In this document: piece by piece, positions 46,898 through 58,212 of the stretch
How the letters are laid out: every line of letters begins with the position of its first letter
Position numbering within the stretch: position 1 is the first letter of the stretch
Assembly (NCBI GenBank): GCA_029891345.1
Contig: CM056993.1
Span: 273,142,900-273,206,899, forward strand
DNA: 64,000 nucleotides
DNA from: Dryococelus australis
Lineage: Eukaryota; Arthropoda; Insecta; Phasmatodea; Phasmatidae
Reading direction: 5' to 3'
Program-made: the position numbers and the translations under genes
The notes under the pieces: model-generated
Told to the model about the DNA's origin: nothing
The model's database searches: none
What the model saw: only the letters and a program-made list of their open reading frames with translations

Positions 46898-47317
46898 TCA
46901 TTCAATAAACTGCCTGACTCTGAGTTCATCAATAGTTGCATATATCTCTCTAATGACAGAAAGATGTCGAACCCTCTGCAAGGAAACCAACAACCGAAGT
47001 CTATCAACCAGGTCATTGGAGTCTTCGGAATCATGTGTACGCCTTCGCTTGGCAAATGTCACCAATTCATCATTATCAGTAGAAAATACATCATCACCAG
47101 CAACATGATTACACTTTTGCTTTGCAGTTGTCGATGCGCCATCATCATCAGTAGAAGACACATCTACATCACTAGCAGACTTGGAGGTCTCAGATTCGTT
47201 GTCTGTTTCCTGGGTAGCATCTGTAGTTTTCACTTCACATGTTAGCAGTGCAAGACTAAAATCTACAACTCTTGATGATCTGTATGTTCTACAAGCGACA
47301 CTGAAATTCATGTGCAT
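46898..47317 (-). pseudogene. Element B gene 2 (C-terminal part)
   Basis: A 139-codon open frame homologous to 34214-33732 in element A. Shared features in order are CRxSxVV-like start, a Ser/Asp/Glu-rich middle (SKSASDVDVSSTDDDG, TTAKQK), a basic patch (AKRRRTHDSED) and the C-terminal block DLVDRLRLLVSLQ, then EIYATIDELRV and FIE at the end. The basic patch could be a nuclear localisation signal. The zinc-finger part seen upstream in A was not found here, so this is probably a fragment. Unknown function; the C-terminus looks helical. The open frame in both copies suggests the reading is real. Confidence 0.55.
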
Positions 47318-48547
47318 TAATATTCCAACTATTACTCACCAAACAGAAATCTTTAAAAGACAACACAATCATTATAATAAGTGGAAAAGGCAGAGGCGTG
47401 CAGCCCTACCAAAGCGCCTAATCCACATGACACATTAAAATTTCATCTAAAAAGCTAAAAAGCCGTAGCTGATACAACCTTGCTAGGGGCCGCCTGACTA
47501 ACACGAAAATATACTAGCAGGCCGAACAAAGCTCTAGAAAGTAACTTAGGTACACCAAACCAAATATTAAGACTTCTGTCCAGTCGAGCAGTTAGCGGAC
47601 GACACAGAGCAAATACGAACTAGGCTCATGGCAAATGGTGCTAAGTGTTAAACGAGCCATTTCATTTCTCATAAGTTAACAAAAGCACGTTCTAAACACA
47701 CTTAAGAAATATTAAAACGTATCTACAAAGCTCCAAAAGGAATAACCTACCCAAAAATTTTAATACAAACTAACAGTCTACTAAAAATGACTACAGTTCA
47801 CAATAACTAAGGGCCACTCTATGCACTACGCCCTCAACTCACTACAAATATTTACACCTCCCACCCGGCATTACAAGAATATTGGCTACCCTGAATATTA
47901 AATATTAATCAGATATTACTTTAGTATTAGTTGTACTGATGGAAGTGCATGACAGAAGCTTGATCTCTCGTAGAATTTCGCACCATATCGGCCTATCGGA
48001 GTATCATTATGAAGACCAACTGATTGCTACTTGCACAGACAAGAAGTGCCCACCGGATATTCACTTACAAAAATCTAAGCTTGAACATGTGATGCAAGCA
48101 GGGTGGGATCGGTAAAGGGAGAATCAAGGAGAAGGGAAGGGGAATGAGAGCATTACAAAGAGGTCAGCTCGGGCGCTGTCCACGTGCGCAAAACGACGAA
48201 ACTACGTAGAGTGAGCTAATATCTGTTCAATAACAAAATGATGCGGGAGAGTACATAGTTATTTGGCGGCGCCAAGCAAACTACTGCCGAACATAGTTCC
48301 AATCAACGCACGCAAATGCTCAAGCCTTGCAATTTTTCGCTATGCCTGATGCAACGTACGTCTTCATTAGACCACACTCCCTTTTACTGCAACCAGAGCT
48401 TAATATCAGACGTTTTAGGCCACTCGATCAACCTGTCTGTTTTTATTAGTGATGGAATTACATGGCTTTTGTCGAATTACATACGATGTATGGTCTTGTA
48501 TAGCCATTGCTTCTGCAATACACGTGCGTGCGCCACCGTTGTAGACA
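47318..48547. other. Element B interior without recognisable gene
   Basis: About 1.2 kb with no domain-bearing frame on either strand and no obvious match to element A. The open frame 48316-48591 runs into the arm and is not credible. Confidence 0.4.
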
Positions 48548-49035
48548 TCATGATGACTTTTTATGTCGACTTGTATTACCACTCTCTATGAGAATCGAAC
48601 CTGCGATACCTTGAGGTTGGTTCAGGGCATGTGCATTGTTTCCTTTCAATAGTATACAGTTAATTCTTTTGACAAGAGGAGGTGGTGGTGGTGGTGGAGA
48701 TGCAGTACTTGGTCGGTATCTACCGTGCACAAAAAGACGGGACCAGTCATTGTGGTCTCCGCTTCCAGCGAGGTCACATCGACGACGAGATGTACTCGCA
48801 GCCTACGGGTATTCACTGCTACCCCAGGTAAGGTAGGGGATAATTCGTTTTGTAATAATCGTTCTAGCAGTTGTTGTATTTGCGGGAACTCGGCTATCTA
48901 GCGATGACTGTGTGTATTAATTGCGAGTGACATCATATTACATACATCGAAGTCTCGGTACACGACACACACGAGTGGAAGGTCTGTCCTTCTCCCTAAT
49001 ATGGGTGGTACTAACCATCTTTCTGGAAGTTGTGG
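48548..49035. repeat. Inner-arm module, inverted
   Basis: Reverse complement of about 45650-46120: it contains CACTCTCTATGAGAATCGAACC, CTCCGCTTCCAGCGAGGTCAC and GATGACTGTGTGTATTAATTG. It is separated from the outer right arm by gene 1, so gene 1 lies between two arm segments. Confidence 0.75.
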
Positions 49036-49099
49036 GGGGAGTTCCTTGCAGTGTGTTTTCCATGTTAGATAAGGATTCTGCGTGTGCATAAAACGGGGG

Positions 49100-49140
49100 T
49101 ATATATGCAGTCACGTGCACTCTCTGGCTCATTCGCAGTT
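49100..49140 (+). promoter_or_regulatory. Probable gene 1 promoter in element B
   Basis: TATATAT starts at 49100 and an initiator-like CATTCGCAGTTA has CAGTT at 49136-49140, 36 bp on. The same pair at the same spacing is conserved upstream of gene 1 in element A (37747-37786). The first Met codon of gene 1 is 120 bp downstream. Confidence 0.6.
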
Positions 49141-49256
49141 ATTCTTTCGTTCCAGCTCTGACAGACAAGAGAATGTATAATTTTTTTTTAAATTCAGTCG
49201 TTTGTCCCATAGCCATGCATCAAGAGTGAACAGCAGCTACGTGCTCTTCTTCGACG

Positions 49257-51161
49257 ATGGAGGACAGATGTTTGTGTCGCTACTGCAAAAAGACCTTTTC
49301 CCAAAGCCGATACGAGACTGGTTGTGCTCACAATATGAAGTGTGCGTATGGGTATTGTAAAGAGTGCCACTCACATTTTGAACGATGCGATAGCTTCAAA
49401 ACATATTGCAATATGCAAAGCTCTCCTTCCTGCTCATGTCAGTTGGTGTTTGCTGAGATTAAATCATGCTATATGTGGGGGGGGGACCTGTGAAAAAACC
49501 ATCTTCATCATTAAAGCCGTCATTTCCAGCATGAAAACATTGGTAGGATCGATTCCTAGACATTCATGCAACTATTGTAACAGGACATTTGCACATGCAT
49601 ACACTGCAAAGAGACATATGAAGCATAAATGCAAGTTGAATCCATATCACTCAGGATATCGATGTTTTAAGTGTCAAGGTGTCTTCACCTTGACACTTCC
49701 TAAAGACATATGAAAAAGTGCAAACACCTTGTTCCTACTAAGCAACAAACCTCTGATGATCAGATGCCGGCTGTATCAAGTAATGGTACGCCAACATTGA
49801 CCTGAACAAATTGTTGGGGAGAAGGCAACTGTGTCGCTATTGCTGTAAGATCTTTAGTATAAATAGCAATGCACTATGACATGAGAGTTCTACCTGTGTG
49901 CCTGTGTAGTAAACAGTATATACTACTTATCTGAATTGATGATTATGGAATGCTTAACTCCCACTGATGAAATATGAAACTATATATACAAAGCGTGAAA
50001 TTGACGGAATCGTCAGTGTGTTGTTGTTATTTGAAGAGTGAATATCGACTCGAGTGAAGTTGGAAAATATTCCTGCCAACCATTTGCGCCATTTCTGAAA
50101 GGCGTCGTTTTCAAACATCTACAATACCTGCCGCCTTGAGACTAGTTGTTCTATGAACATGAAACAATCTACCTTAACATTTGAACAGTGCAAGTCTCAA
50201 TTTGGACAACATGATAGCATAAAAAGACATCTTGCATCATATGATGGACTCTATTCCGTACCAGCTAAGCGATGTAGGTCCACATTCGATACACTCTCAC
50301 CATCGACATCAGACCTGAACATTGCACATCATTCTCCACAACCAGCAAGAGTATGGACTGCATCTGCTATAGTGGATATTTGTGCACCATCACCGTGGGC
50401 AACACCAGTTCTGGAAATGTACAATTCTCCACAGTCATCAAGGTATTCATTCTGCTACTGTGGTAGGACCTTTAGTAAAAGATCCAGTGCATGTCAACAT
50501 GAGAAACCCGTCAATGTTCGATGAAGTCGAGCTGGGAACTCTTAAATTACCAGTATTATTGATGCAAACACGAGTTCACATGTTATCAACCAACAGGAAG
50601 CATTCCAATTGAAGCACAATGCAAAATATGTAACTATCAGGAAAAAATATTTTGTGACAACCATATTTTGTGACACGTGACAACCATATGAAGAATTGCA
50701 CATATGAAAACAAAGCTACTACACCACAACCACCTGCTGCGAGCTTATCCAATTAGAATGGGTTCATCCTGAAAGAATCTGCTTTCTGTGGTCTAATGAA
50801 GATGTACATTGCATCGGGCATGGTGAAAAATATTTGTACAAACCTTAAGCAAATGAAGCAGAATATTATAGATCAACTTACAGGCGAGGTGGAAAAAGAA
50901 GATGCGTTAAAATATTATATATGGTTGGAATGTCAATATACCAAACCAGAACCACGCGATGATGAATTTAGTCGGAGAGCCTTCAAGAACTCAAATGTGA
51001 CTTTGTATAACATGCTTAACAATGAAGACAGTGTTGATGCTAGTATACAGAAGATTTGTCAGGAGGAAGAAGAGTACATGGGAAAGGGTTCCAGGTGGAC
51101 ATTACACAGTATAGATCATCGACAGTTGAGAACAAATTCACTTAGACCACTTCGCAATTAG
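49257..51161 (+). pseudogene. Element B gene 1: zinc fingers plus GSRWTL segment
   Basis: Broken plus-strand reading. MEDRCLCRYCKKTFS with RYETGC (49257-49325; part of the finger deleted), CKECHSHFERCDSFKTYC, then in another phase HSCNYCNRTFAHAYTAKRH (about 49560-49620), CFKCQGVF interrupted by a perfect inverted repeat (49669-49698), EQCKSQFGQHDSIKRHLAS (from 50180) and a degenerate FCYCGRTFSKRSS finger. The last open frame (50796-51161, 121 codons) has NIIDQLTGEVEKEDALKYY, QYTKPEPRDDEF, ICQEEEEYMGKGSRWTL and ends LRTNSLRPLRN. All blocks match element A gene 1 in order. The fingers suggest DNA binding; the final motif is known to me from Polinton-type polymerase N-termini. Homology stops at the same residue as in A, directly before the right arm. 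Confidence 0.65.
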
Positions 51162-51169
51162 GTGCATGC

Positions 51170-52759
51170 CCTACTACAACATTCCACCCTCTTCAACCGA
51201 CAGAATCGGGGTATAACACTTCTAGAGCAGAATGTGACACACATAGTGTGTCATCGCTACTACTACTATGTGAGGGGTCAGCCGGGAGGGGTCAGCACTG
51301 TGTACGACCTCCAGGATACTAGAATATGTACTACACCAATAATTTTGGTAGATGCTGCACCTCAGATCGTCGACGAAGACGACAACGACGATGACGACGA
51401 TGACAACTACAGTGAGATGCGTTCGTGGCCTATGTGTATTCACTGCTACAACTGTAAATGGACGGGATAATTCGTTTTTGTAATAGGATGCTTATTGTTA
51501 TAACATGTGTTGTACGTGCAGGGGACTCGGCTGTCTAGCAATGACTGTGTATTCATTGCGAGTGACATCTTATTACATACATTCATATTAAAGTCTCGGT
51601 ACACGGCTCTTGGGTGCAAGGCCTGTGGTACTGATCGACTGTCTGGAAGTACGTAAGCTGTTACACTAGTGCTGGGGGTCGGCACACAGGGGGGCGCTGG
51701 CTGGGTGGTGATGAGTGCTGGAGGATGTATTGTCAGGGGTAATTTAGACTGGGGGAGGGGGAAGGACAAGGGATAGAGAGAGAGCGCGAGGACGAGTGGA
51801 AGGTCGCTGGGCGAGGTGCCGAGGAGTTGAGCGTGTGAGAAAGTGTGTGTGTGTGGCCAGGCAGTGGCACCGAGGGGACAGGAGATACAGTGGTGAGGAA
51901 GAAGGGGGATACATGCAGATCGACATAATTCCGCACATCCCTTCTCGTCATCGGATGGTTATGCATGTATTATGATTTTTTGGTAGTTGTATCTCAAACT
52001 CCTTGTAACTTACAGCCATCTATCATAGTCGTGGTTGATGTCTATGTTATGAATTTGGTGACTATAACTCAAACGGTTCGGAAATTACACCCACCTATGC
52101 TTATATGCTGACATATGGCATACTTGATCCTGCGACTCTTCTCCTAGTTGTGGTTGATGTCTATGTTATGAATTTGGAAATTATAACTTAAACGGTTCGG
52201 AAAGTAAGGCCAAGTATACTTATAAGTTAACATGGGGCATATTTGACGTCGCGGGCGGCAGAGTTACACGAGATGCGTTCGTTCGCGATGCTTTGATCCC
52301 CACCTCTGCCACCGCCGACGAGACGCTGGCCGGCGAAATGGTCGACATCCTCAGCTGGTCGACCATTATCCGCCATATTGTTAGTCATTGGTGTTCGTGA
52401 TCCAAGACAGCGGTCCTGACTGCTGTCAGGGAATATCTCCTGCACATCCACAATGAGTCAAACACCATAATGTGAGATTGGCCCTGGATTATCCACATTA
52501 GGACACAAAAATGGCGGCCGGCTCTGGCTGCCAACATGGCCACTGGCAGCTGGAGGGAAATTCGGGGAATTTTGAGGGAAAAAGAGAAAACGTGACGTTT
52601 TTTGTACGCGAAATCGACCGTTTTGGACGCTAAAAAGGGGAAAAAGGGAAAATTCGGTGGTAACCAGTCCTTAGCCTGCAGCTTGATAATATGCAAGTCG
52701 CAGTCGTCCAGTCCTCAGTCTGCAGCCTGGTGTGCCAGAACCTGTATGTTTATACCACT
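51170..52759. repeat. Element B right inverted-repeat arm
   Basis: Inverted partner of 43283-44640: the CGACGACGATGACGACGATG triplet segment near 51380, GACTCGGCTGTCTAGCAATG, two to three minisatellite units at about 51990-52250, CCATATTGTTAGTCATTGG, the GGGAAAAAGGGAAAATTCGG-like segment and the terminal CCTGTATGTTTATACCACT. Internal small differences, including about 45 extra bases near the end, show divergence since insertion. Confidence 0.85.
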
Positions 52760-52765
52760 AGCTTA
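52760..52765. repeat. Target-site duplicate, right (AGCTTA)
   Basis: Exact match to 43277-43282, abutting the right terminus. Confidence 0.85.
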
Positions 52766-52835
52766 GACTTTGTTCCACTTTACAGGCTATATAAAACACT
52801 GTACGGGTATCCGGAGTTCGTTCACACACTTTTGA

Positions 52836-53231
52836 ATGATGTTCATGGTAAAATGAGCACTTTCGAAAGCCCTGATTATGATCTACTTGTATGCAGCAGT
52901 TGTGTAGTCTTCCGCCTTAGGAAAAATATAAATTGCCATGTGCTTCATAATTTTATTCATGCGTCAGACAAGTGGAACTATGAAATTATTAGAAAAGTAA
53001 ACATTTTATATTTCTGATAATTTTTAAATACTGGTGCACAAAAAAAGCAGAAAACGAAATAAATCATTTAAATTATCACAAATGGTTACCTAACACTTTT
53101 TTATTCCAGTTAGAATATAGATCTAATTTCCAGCTATCGTTACCAACTTTACCGGGCGCATGTCACTCAGTGCGCCCGGTGTAGTACATGGTTGGTTTCA
53201 AAATTGCTCACTTTATCGTGAACAACCTTTA
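52836..53231. mobile_element. MITE, family 1 (long form), reverse orientation
   Basis: The left end GATGTTCATGGTAAAATGAG and right end CTCACTTTATCGTGAACAAC are inverted. The interior reads as the reverse complement of the 14335 copy (ATCGTTACCAACTTTACCGG, GATCTACTTGTATGCAG). Confidence 0.8.
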
Positions 53232-53869
53232 CACGTGATTTTATTGTTGCAGTAAATTAAAAAATACTGTTTAGTGCAAAATGTTTGAGAGAGTACATGG
53301 AGTGCACATGGTGCTCAACTGTTGTTGGTGTAGTAGTCATTTTAACGGTCGAATGCCAATCTCAGGCAGCCTGTAGCAACAGTGACCACACTGTCACGTG
53401 TCTTTATCCTGTCGATCCAACAACTGCTTATGTATAGAACCATTATATGTATACATAACTAGAAATGTTTAATGTTTATCCTACTGCTTCTCCAAACCTC
53501 GGAATAGCCACCCCCCTACTTTGTGGTTTCTAGACGAATTGCAATAATTTTTTAGCTACTATTGCCTGAAGACATTCGCTAAACAAAACTGAAAAAGATT
53601 TGATCACGACATCCTCAACTACTAAATGTCTGAAGAGGGGGGAAAAAAGTAAACACGACACCATGTGCACACTTCACAGTCCTTGTGAACGTAACAACCC
53701 CCGCCACTAATGCAAATGGGGATACTTCATATTCCCCATCTCCTCTTAGTCGATAACCCTCCATCTCCTTTCCTCTCTTAGTTGCTAAATACACCACTCT
53801 CTTCTAGAGGTGTTATCTCCTTCATAAGACTGACATACCAAGCATTTTGATCATGTTTCTCCCCTCCTT
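53232..53869. other. Non-coding DNA
   Basis: Nothing recognisable. Confidence 0.45.
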
Positions 53870-54088
53870 AGAGGCTGTTCACGGTAAAGTGAGCACTTTA
53901 AAGGCCCTGTTAAAGTTTTCCTTCCAGCCAATATCTGTCTTTCTGCCATGTGTCTAATGAACACAGTGTAAACCATTTCACCAATCCTAAAAGTTAACTT
54001 CTGAGGCTGCAATAAAATATACTTAGTAGTGGATAATGCCTGTTTGGAGGTCCTTAAAAAGTTCTCACTTTACCGTGAATAGCCTATA
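53870..54088. mobile_element. MITE, family 1 (short form), clean copy
   Basis: GAGGCTGTTCACGGTAAAG at the left and CTCACTTTACCGTGAATAGC at the right are nearly perfect inverted ends of a 219-bp element. TA-rich flanks are compatible with a TA target but do not prove it. Confidence 0.85.
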
Positions 54089-54451
54089 CTCGTCCTCGGC
54101 CCTTGTAAGCATGGTTTTCCTATCTCCTGAGTGCCTGGTATACTTTTTACTTTTCCAGTCGATTCCAATAATTATCTTTCTTGAGATGGGAAATACTAAT
54201 TTTACGTGTACATATTGGTGCCAGGATCGGCCTGCTCGCAACATCCGCACACAAGGCGAAGTTCCATACTCTTAATTTATGACCTGGATGCCAAGTAAGT
54301 ATAATATTGAAAAGAGAAATGAAAAATTTATAATTTTAGCTCGAGTAAAATTGATTGTTTCCATTCGGTACAGTAACTGCAGTATATGCGCAGAAGAATG
54401 GAACACATGGAATGTACACATTATTTTTAATATGATTTTACTTTTGACGGT
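54089..54451. other. Non-coding DNA
   Basis: Nothing recognisable. Confidence 0.45.
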
Positions 54452-54973
54452 TATAGTCCATTCACGGTTTCTTCGGCCTTTTTGAATCCAGCCTTTGAAA
54501 ATCTCCCCATGTATCGTTTTACTCTACACAGCTGGGAGTGTTCATCAGTCCAACGCTGCTAGATAGTGCACATGTCGCGTTCGCCGATAGACACCATTGC
54601 TCGGGCTCGGAGTTTCGCGTATTTCCTAAATACGCCCTGTATTACAAGCGGTTTATTCATGTGTTCATAAAAGTTATTTTTTTTTTCTGTTAATTTGAAA
54701 TGTTGTTCATATTTTATCTATACATTATAATGCTTCATTTATAAATAATCTGAATGAGAATCAGGGAGAAAATAGGTATGTTGGTAGCGCGTAGTAAGAA
54801 ATAGTCCTTATATAAAATACTGTTACACTGAGTGCGCACGAGTGTAGTGCGTTGTCCCTCTGGTGTAATTCTCCAGGGTTAGTTAAGCATAGTTTGTACG
54901 AGGCGGAGGAATATCCTGGAACTAGAACTTTAGCAGGGCTTCAGAAAAGGCTGAAGTAACCGAGAACGGACAA
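54452..54973. mobile_element. MITE, family 3
   Basis: The left end TATAGTCCATTCACGGTTTC pairs with the right end GAAGTAACCGAGAACGGAC. The interior keeps the uninterrupted AGGTATGTTGGTAGCGCG and TAGTAAGAAATAG junction that is split in other copies. Confidence 0.85.
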
Positions 54974-57076
54974 AATCATTTTTTTTTCAATACTATTGTA
55001 ATCAAAACAGGATTCCGCCAAATAAAATAATAAGTTGTTTTTTTCATTCATGGATTATATATAAATTTTACTACAATTTTTATGAAAACACTAAGGCAAA
55101 CTACACTTTAAAAAAAGTTAAGTTTGTTTCAATTCGATGGTGAACGTGTAACGGAATATATACCTACAAAATGGTATAGACAATCTTTAAACAATGCACT
55201 ACAATTTTTATAAGCATAGCTGCCTGCCATTTTCGAAACTATAGTGCGTAACATGGCAGGACGGGGTGATTCCTAGTTACATAAATGCCTGCATAAGGGT
55301 GCCAGATTATTTATGTAGCACCACAGTAATGTCACACTCTAGAGCGCCGATTTTACCATTGTGTAATATGTATGACACTACTTAAAGATCTTACTGTTTA
55401 TGGGTTATATATAAAGTTCGCCTCGGCTATTACCCAGCGTCAAGATGAACAGGAGAAGAACATTAACAACACCTTACCAGCAGAATAAGCCAATCTCATA
55501 AACTCTACTGACATTTGAGTAGCAACTGAAAATAAACATTACACACGCAGGCAAACAAGAAAATTTAACTAGTAACTGCCACAATATTACCAATAGAAAA
55601 CATCGGCAGCTTTCGTGATTTTATATTTTAATAAAATAAACTTAGTTTATCTAATAGAATCTCATCATAATTAAAATAGGTATCTCATTAATGCGAACAT
55701 ATAAAGAACTAACAATCTGTCCAACTTTACAGTTACGTGAAAATTATTATAAAAAACACAATCCTGGCCAACAACTTTATAATTACTTGAAATTAGTATA
55801 AGATAGTGAAGAAGAAAGATATTTTATCCACCAAGAAATTGCTTTCAAGCTATTATCAATATTACTTCAAATTATTCCAACATGCAATAAGGAACGACAA
55901 TAGTCATGAGATTACAGCTTTCATTGCATCCCTTAGTTTTGACAAAGATTAAACTTGAAAATTTTCTCAGCGATTACCGTAGGTGAAAATAGTACTATCA
56001 TTAGAAAATATTATTTTACATCAAAACGCTTTTGGGATAATTATTGCTCAAATGGAATTACTCTAAGTACTTCTATGGCTGCCTTTCGATTACCAGTAAT
56101 TTAGTAAGACTTTAGGTGTAGTTGATTAGCGTCGTCGACTGTATATGGTAGTCTGGATTTAGTAGCATTCCGTTCGGTTTATGGCGAAGACAATATCAGT
56201 CTCGTTGGAATGGGAAACTGGCTGGCTTCACTCCTCTCTTATGGAACCTTCTCTACACATAAGTATACGAGCTTATTCACGTGCTTACTGCAGTTCATAC
56301 CACACTAACGTACGGACAATCCGCGGAAGACTGATTAAGCTTGTAACCTTACATTTGCGTGGATCTGAGAGGGTTCCAGAAGAATTTCAGTTTATAAAGA
56401 TTTATTTTCCCAAATCTTTTTGCAGCGCAGAATGGAAAATATCATTCTATGAGAAAGTGTGGGTTAGGATTGTCGATTTGGAGATTTTGCTGAAATATGT
56501 ACAGTCATTGATAATTTAGAGCAGGTAAAATAAATATAAAAAATAATTTAATAAATTCGATTTTTTCTGTAATTTATCTTCGAAGTTGAAAAAATACAGA
56601 AAGTAAATCCAGAAAAAATACGTCACCCGTTTTCTTTTTAAAAAGCAGGTGACGTAACCATTTTGTTACCAAAAACTGCCATATGTAAAACCGTGGAAAT
56701 GAAGGGGAAAGAAAAGCTTTTTTCCGAGAGCGAATAAATGGCGCGTATTGGCGTGCATTTTGAACGTCGGGGTCGTGTAATATTGACATGGTGCTTTGGC
56801 AACACTGCTGGCAGGTTTATGCGTGGTGATGCTTTAAAATGTCTTTTGAATGACTGAACATTTGAGAAAACCGTCGACTTTGAACAAAATATATTATGTT
56901 TACATATGGTGGAAAGTTAGGATTTCCGTGCGTCATAATGTTATAGTTTCACAATAAAAGTTTATGGGTATTACTACAACTGGCCAATAAATTAATTACA
57001 TAATATGTAACGTAACAATTTCGCGTATCGTATAAAAGCTGCTGTAACGTAAATTATAGTAACAGGAATAATTGTT
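54974..57076. other. Non-coding DNA
   Basis: About 2.1 kb with no recognisable repeat. An open frame at 56181-56519 (112 codons) has no domain or repeat match that I can see. Confidence 0.4.
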
Positions 57077-57500
57077 ATAGGCTGTCCAAGATAAAATCAG
57101 CAATTTTGAAATCCCTGCTTAAGATCTACTTGTATACCAGGTGTGTGTTCTTCGCCTTATGTAAAATTAACATTGCCATCGGCGTCATCACTTTATTAAT
57201 GCGTCGGTCAAGGGAAACTGTAAAATTATTAGAAAAGTAAATATTGTACAAATATAATCATTTTTACACTTCCATGCATCAAAAAATACAGAAAACAAGA
57301 GAAATAATAATATAAATTATCACAAATGGTTACCTAGTACTTTTTGTTCGATGTTAATGGAACTACTTTCCCCACCATCGTTACCAACTCTACTGGACAC
57401 ATGTCACTCATTGCGCCCGTTAAAATATATGCAGGTAGGGGCAATGACTTTTTTCTTATGTTGGTTTCAAAATTGCTCACTTTATCGTGAACGGCATTTA
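57077..57500. mobile_element. MITE, family 1 (long form), reverse orientation
   Basis: The left end ATAGGCTGTCCAAGATAAAA and right end CTCACTTTATCGTGAACGGC. The interior matches 52836-53231 closely (CACAAATGGTTACCTA, CCATCGTTACCAACTCTAC). Confidence 0.8.
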
Positions 57501-57818
57501 CAATCTGGGCTATTTCAAGAACTTACGTAAGAAAATATGTCATGTACATCTCTCCCCCCCCCCCTCCTTACACACACACAACCACCACATCCCGAAATAT
57601 TCAGTATTTCAATTATAGACCTGCCCTTTATGCGACACGTAACAGTTGGACGATAATTAATGTCGCTATGACAGCAGCACTGGGAAACTCATATTTCTGG
57701 CAGGGGCAGAGAATAGCTGGTCCAACTACAAACCCCCTCCCCCTGCACATCTGCACCTTCGCCAATACAGCCTCCCGTTTCTTTCCCCCGCTGCAAACTA
57801 TAGGCTGTTCTCTGTTAA
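57501..57818. other. Non-coding DNA
   Basis: It starts with a C-rich microsatellite (about 57553-57564). The open frame 57542-58093 spans into MITE sequence and is not credible. Confidence 0.45.
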
Positions 57819-58060
57819 CTAGTCTGTTCACGATTTATACACGCTTTTTCAATAGAACTTTCGAAAGATCACCCATGTATGAAGAGGTTGGTGGTTTCCT
57901 AAATAATGTATCAGAAATGTTTTATACTTCTGTTAATATAAAAGTGTTTTGTTTTTGTTTAAATACAACTTTTGTTTATATTTTATCTATAAAATATAAT
58001 ATTTCACTTATAAGTAATATGAATAAAAACAGAGAGAAAATAGGTGTGTTGAGAATGCCT

Positions 58061-58116
58061 ATAGGCCATTCACAGTCAAGTGACCACTTTTGAAAGCCAT
58101 CTCATTTGAATTAATA

Positions 58117-58212
<96 letters not shown>

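Larger units (their letters stand above)
43283..52759. mobile_element. Element B: non-autonomous Polinton/Maverick-like element
   Basis: The left end AGTAGTATAAAAATTCAGG and the inverted right end AGTGGTATAAACATACAGG align base for base and continue into TTCTGGCACACCAGGCTGCA on both sides. An exact 6-bp duplication flanks it. AG...CT termini, long inverted repeats and 6-bp duplications are the known signature of Polinton/Maverick DNA elements. At 9.5 kb it is shorter than autonomous members (about 15-20 kb), and I see no integrase, ATPase, protease, capsid or polymerase catalytic region. It carries gene 2 (minus, near the left arm) and gene 1 (plus, near the right arm), both decayed. Confidence 0.8.

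Noticed and set aside
30190..52759. A single giant element spanning A to B
   Set aside because: Element B has its own matching 6-bp duplication at both ends, and the base run before A (GGTAGG) differs from AGCTTA, so A and B are separate insertions.
56181..56519. 112-codon frame in otherwise unassigned DNA
   Set aside because: No domain, repeat or promoter support; length is compatible with chance.
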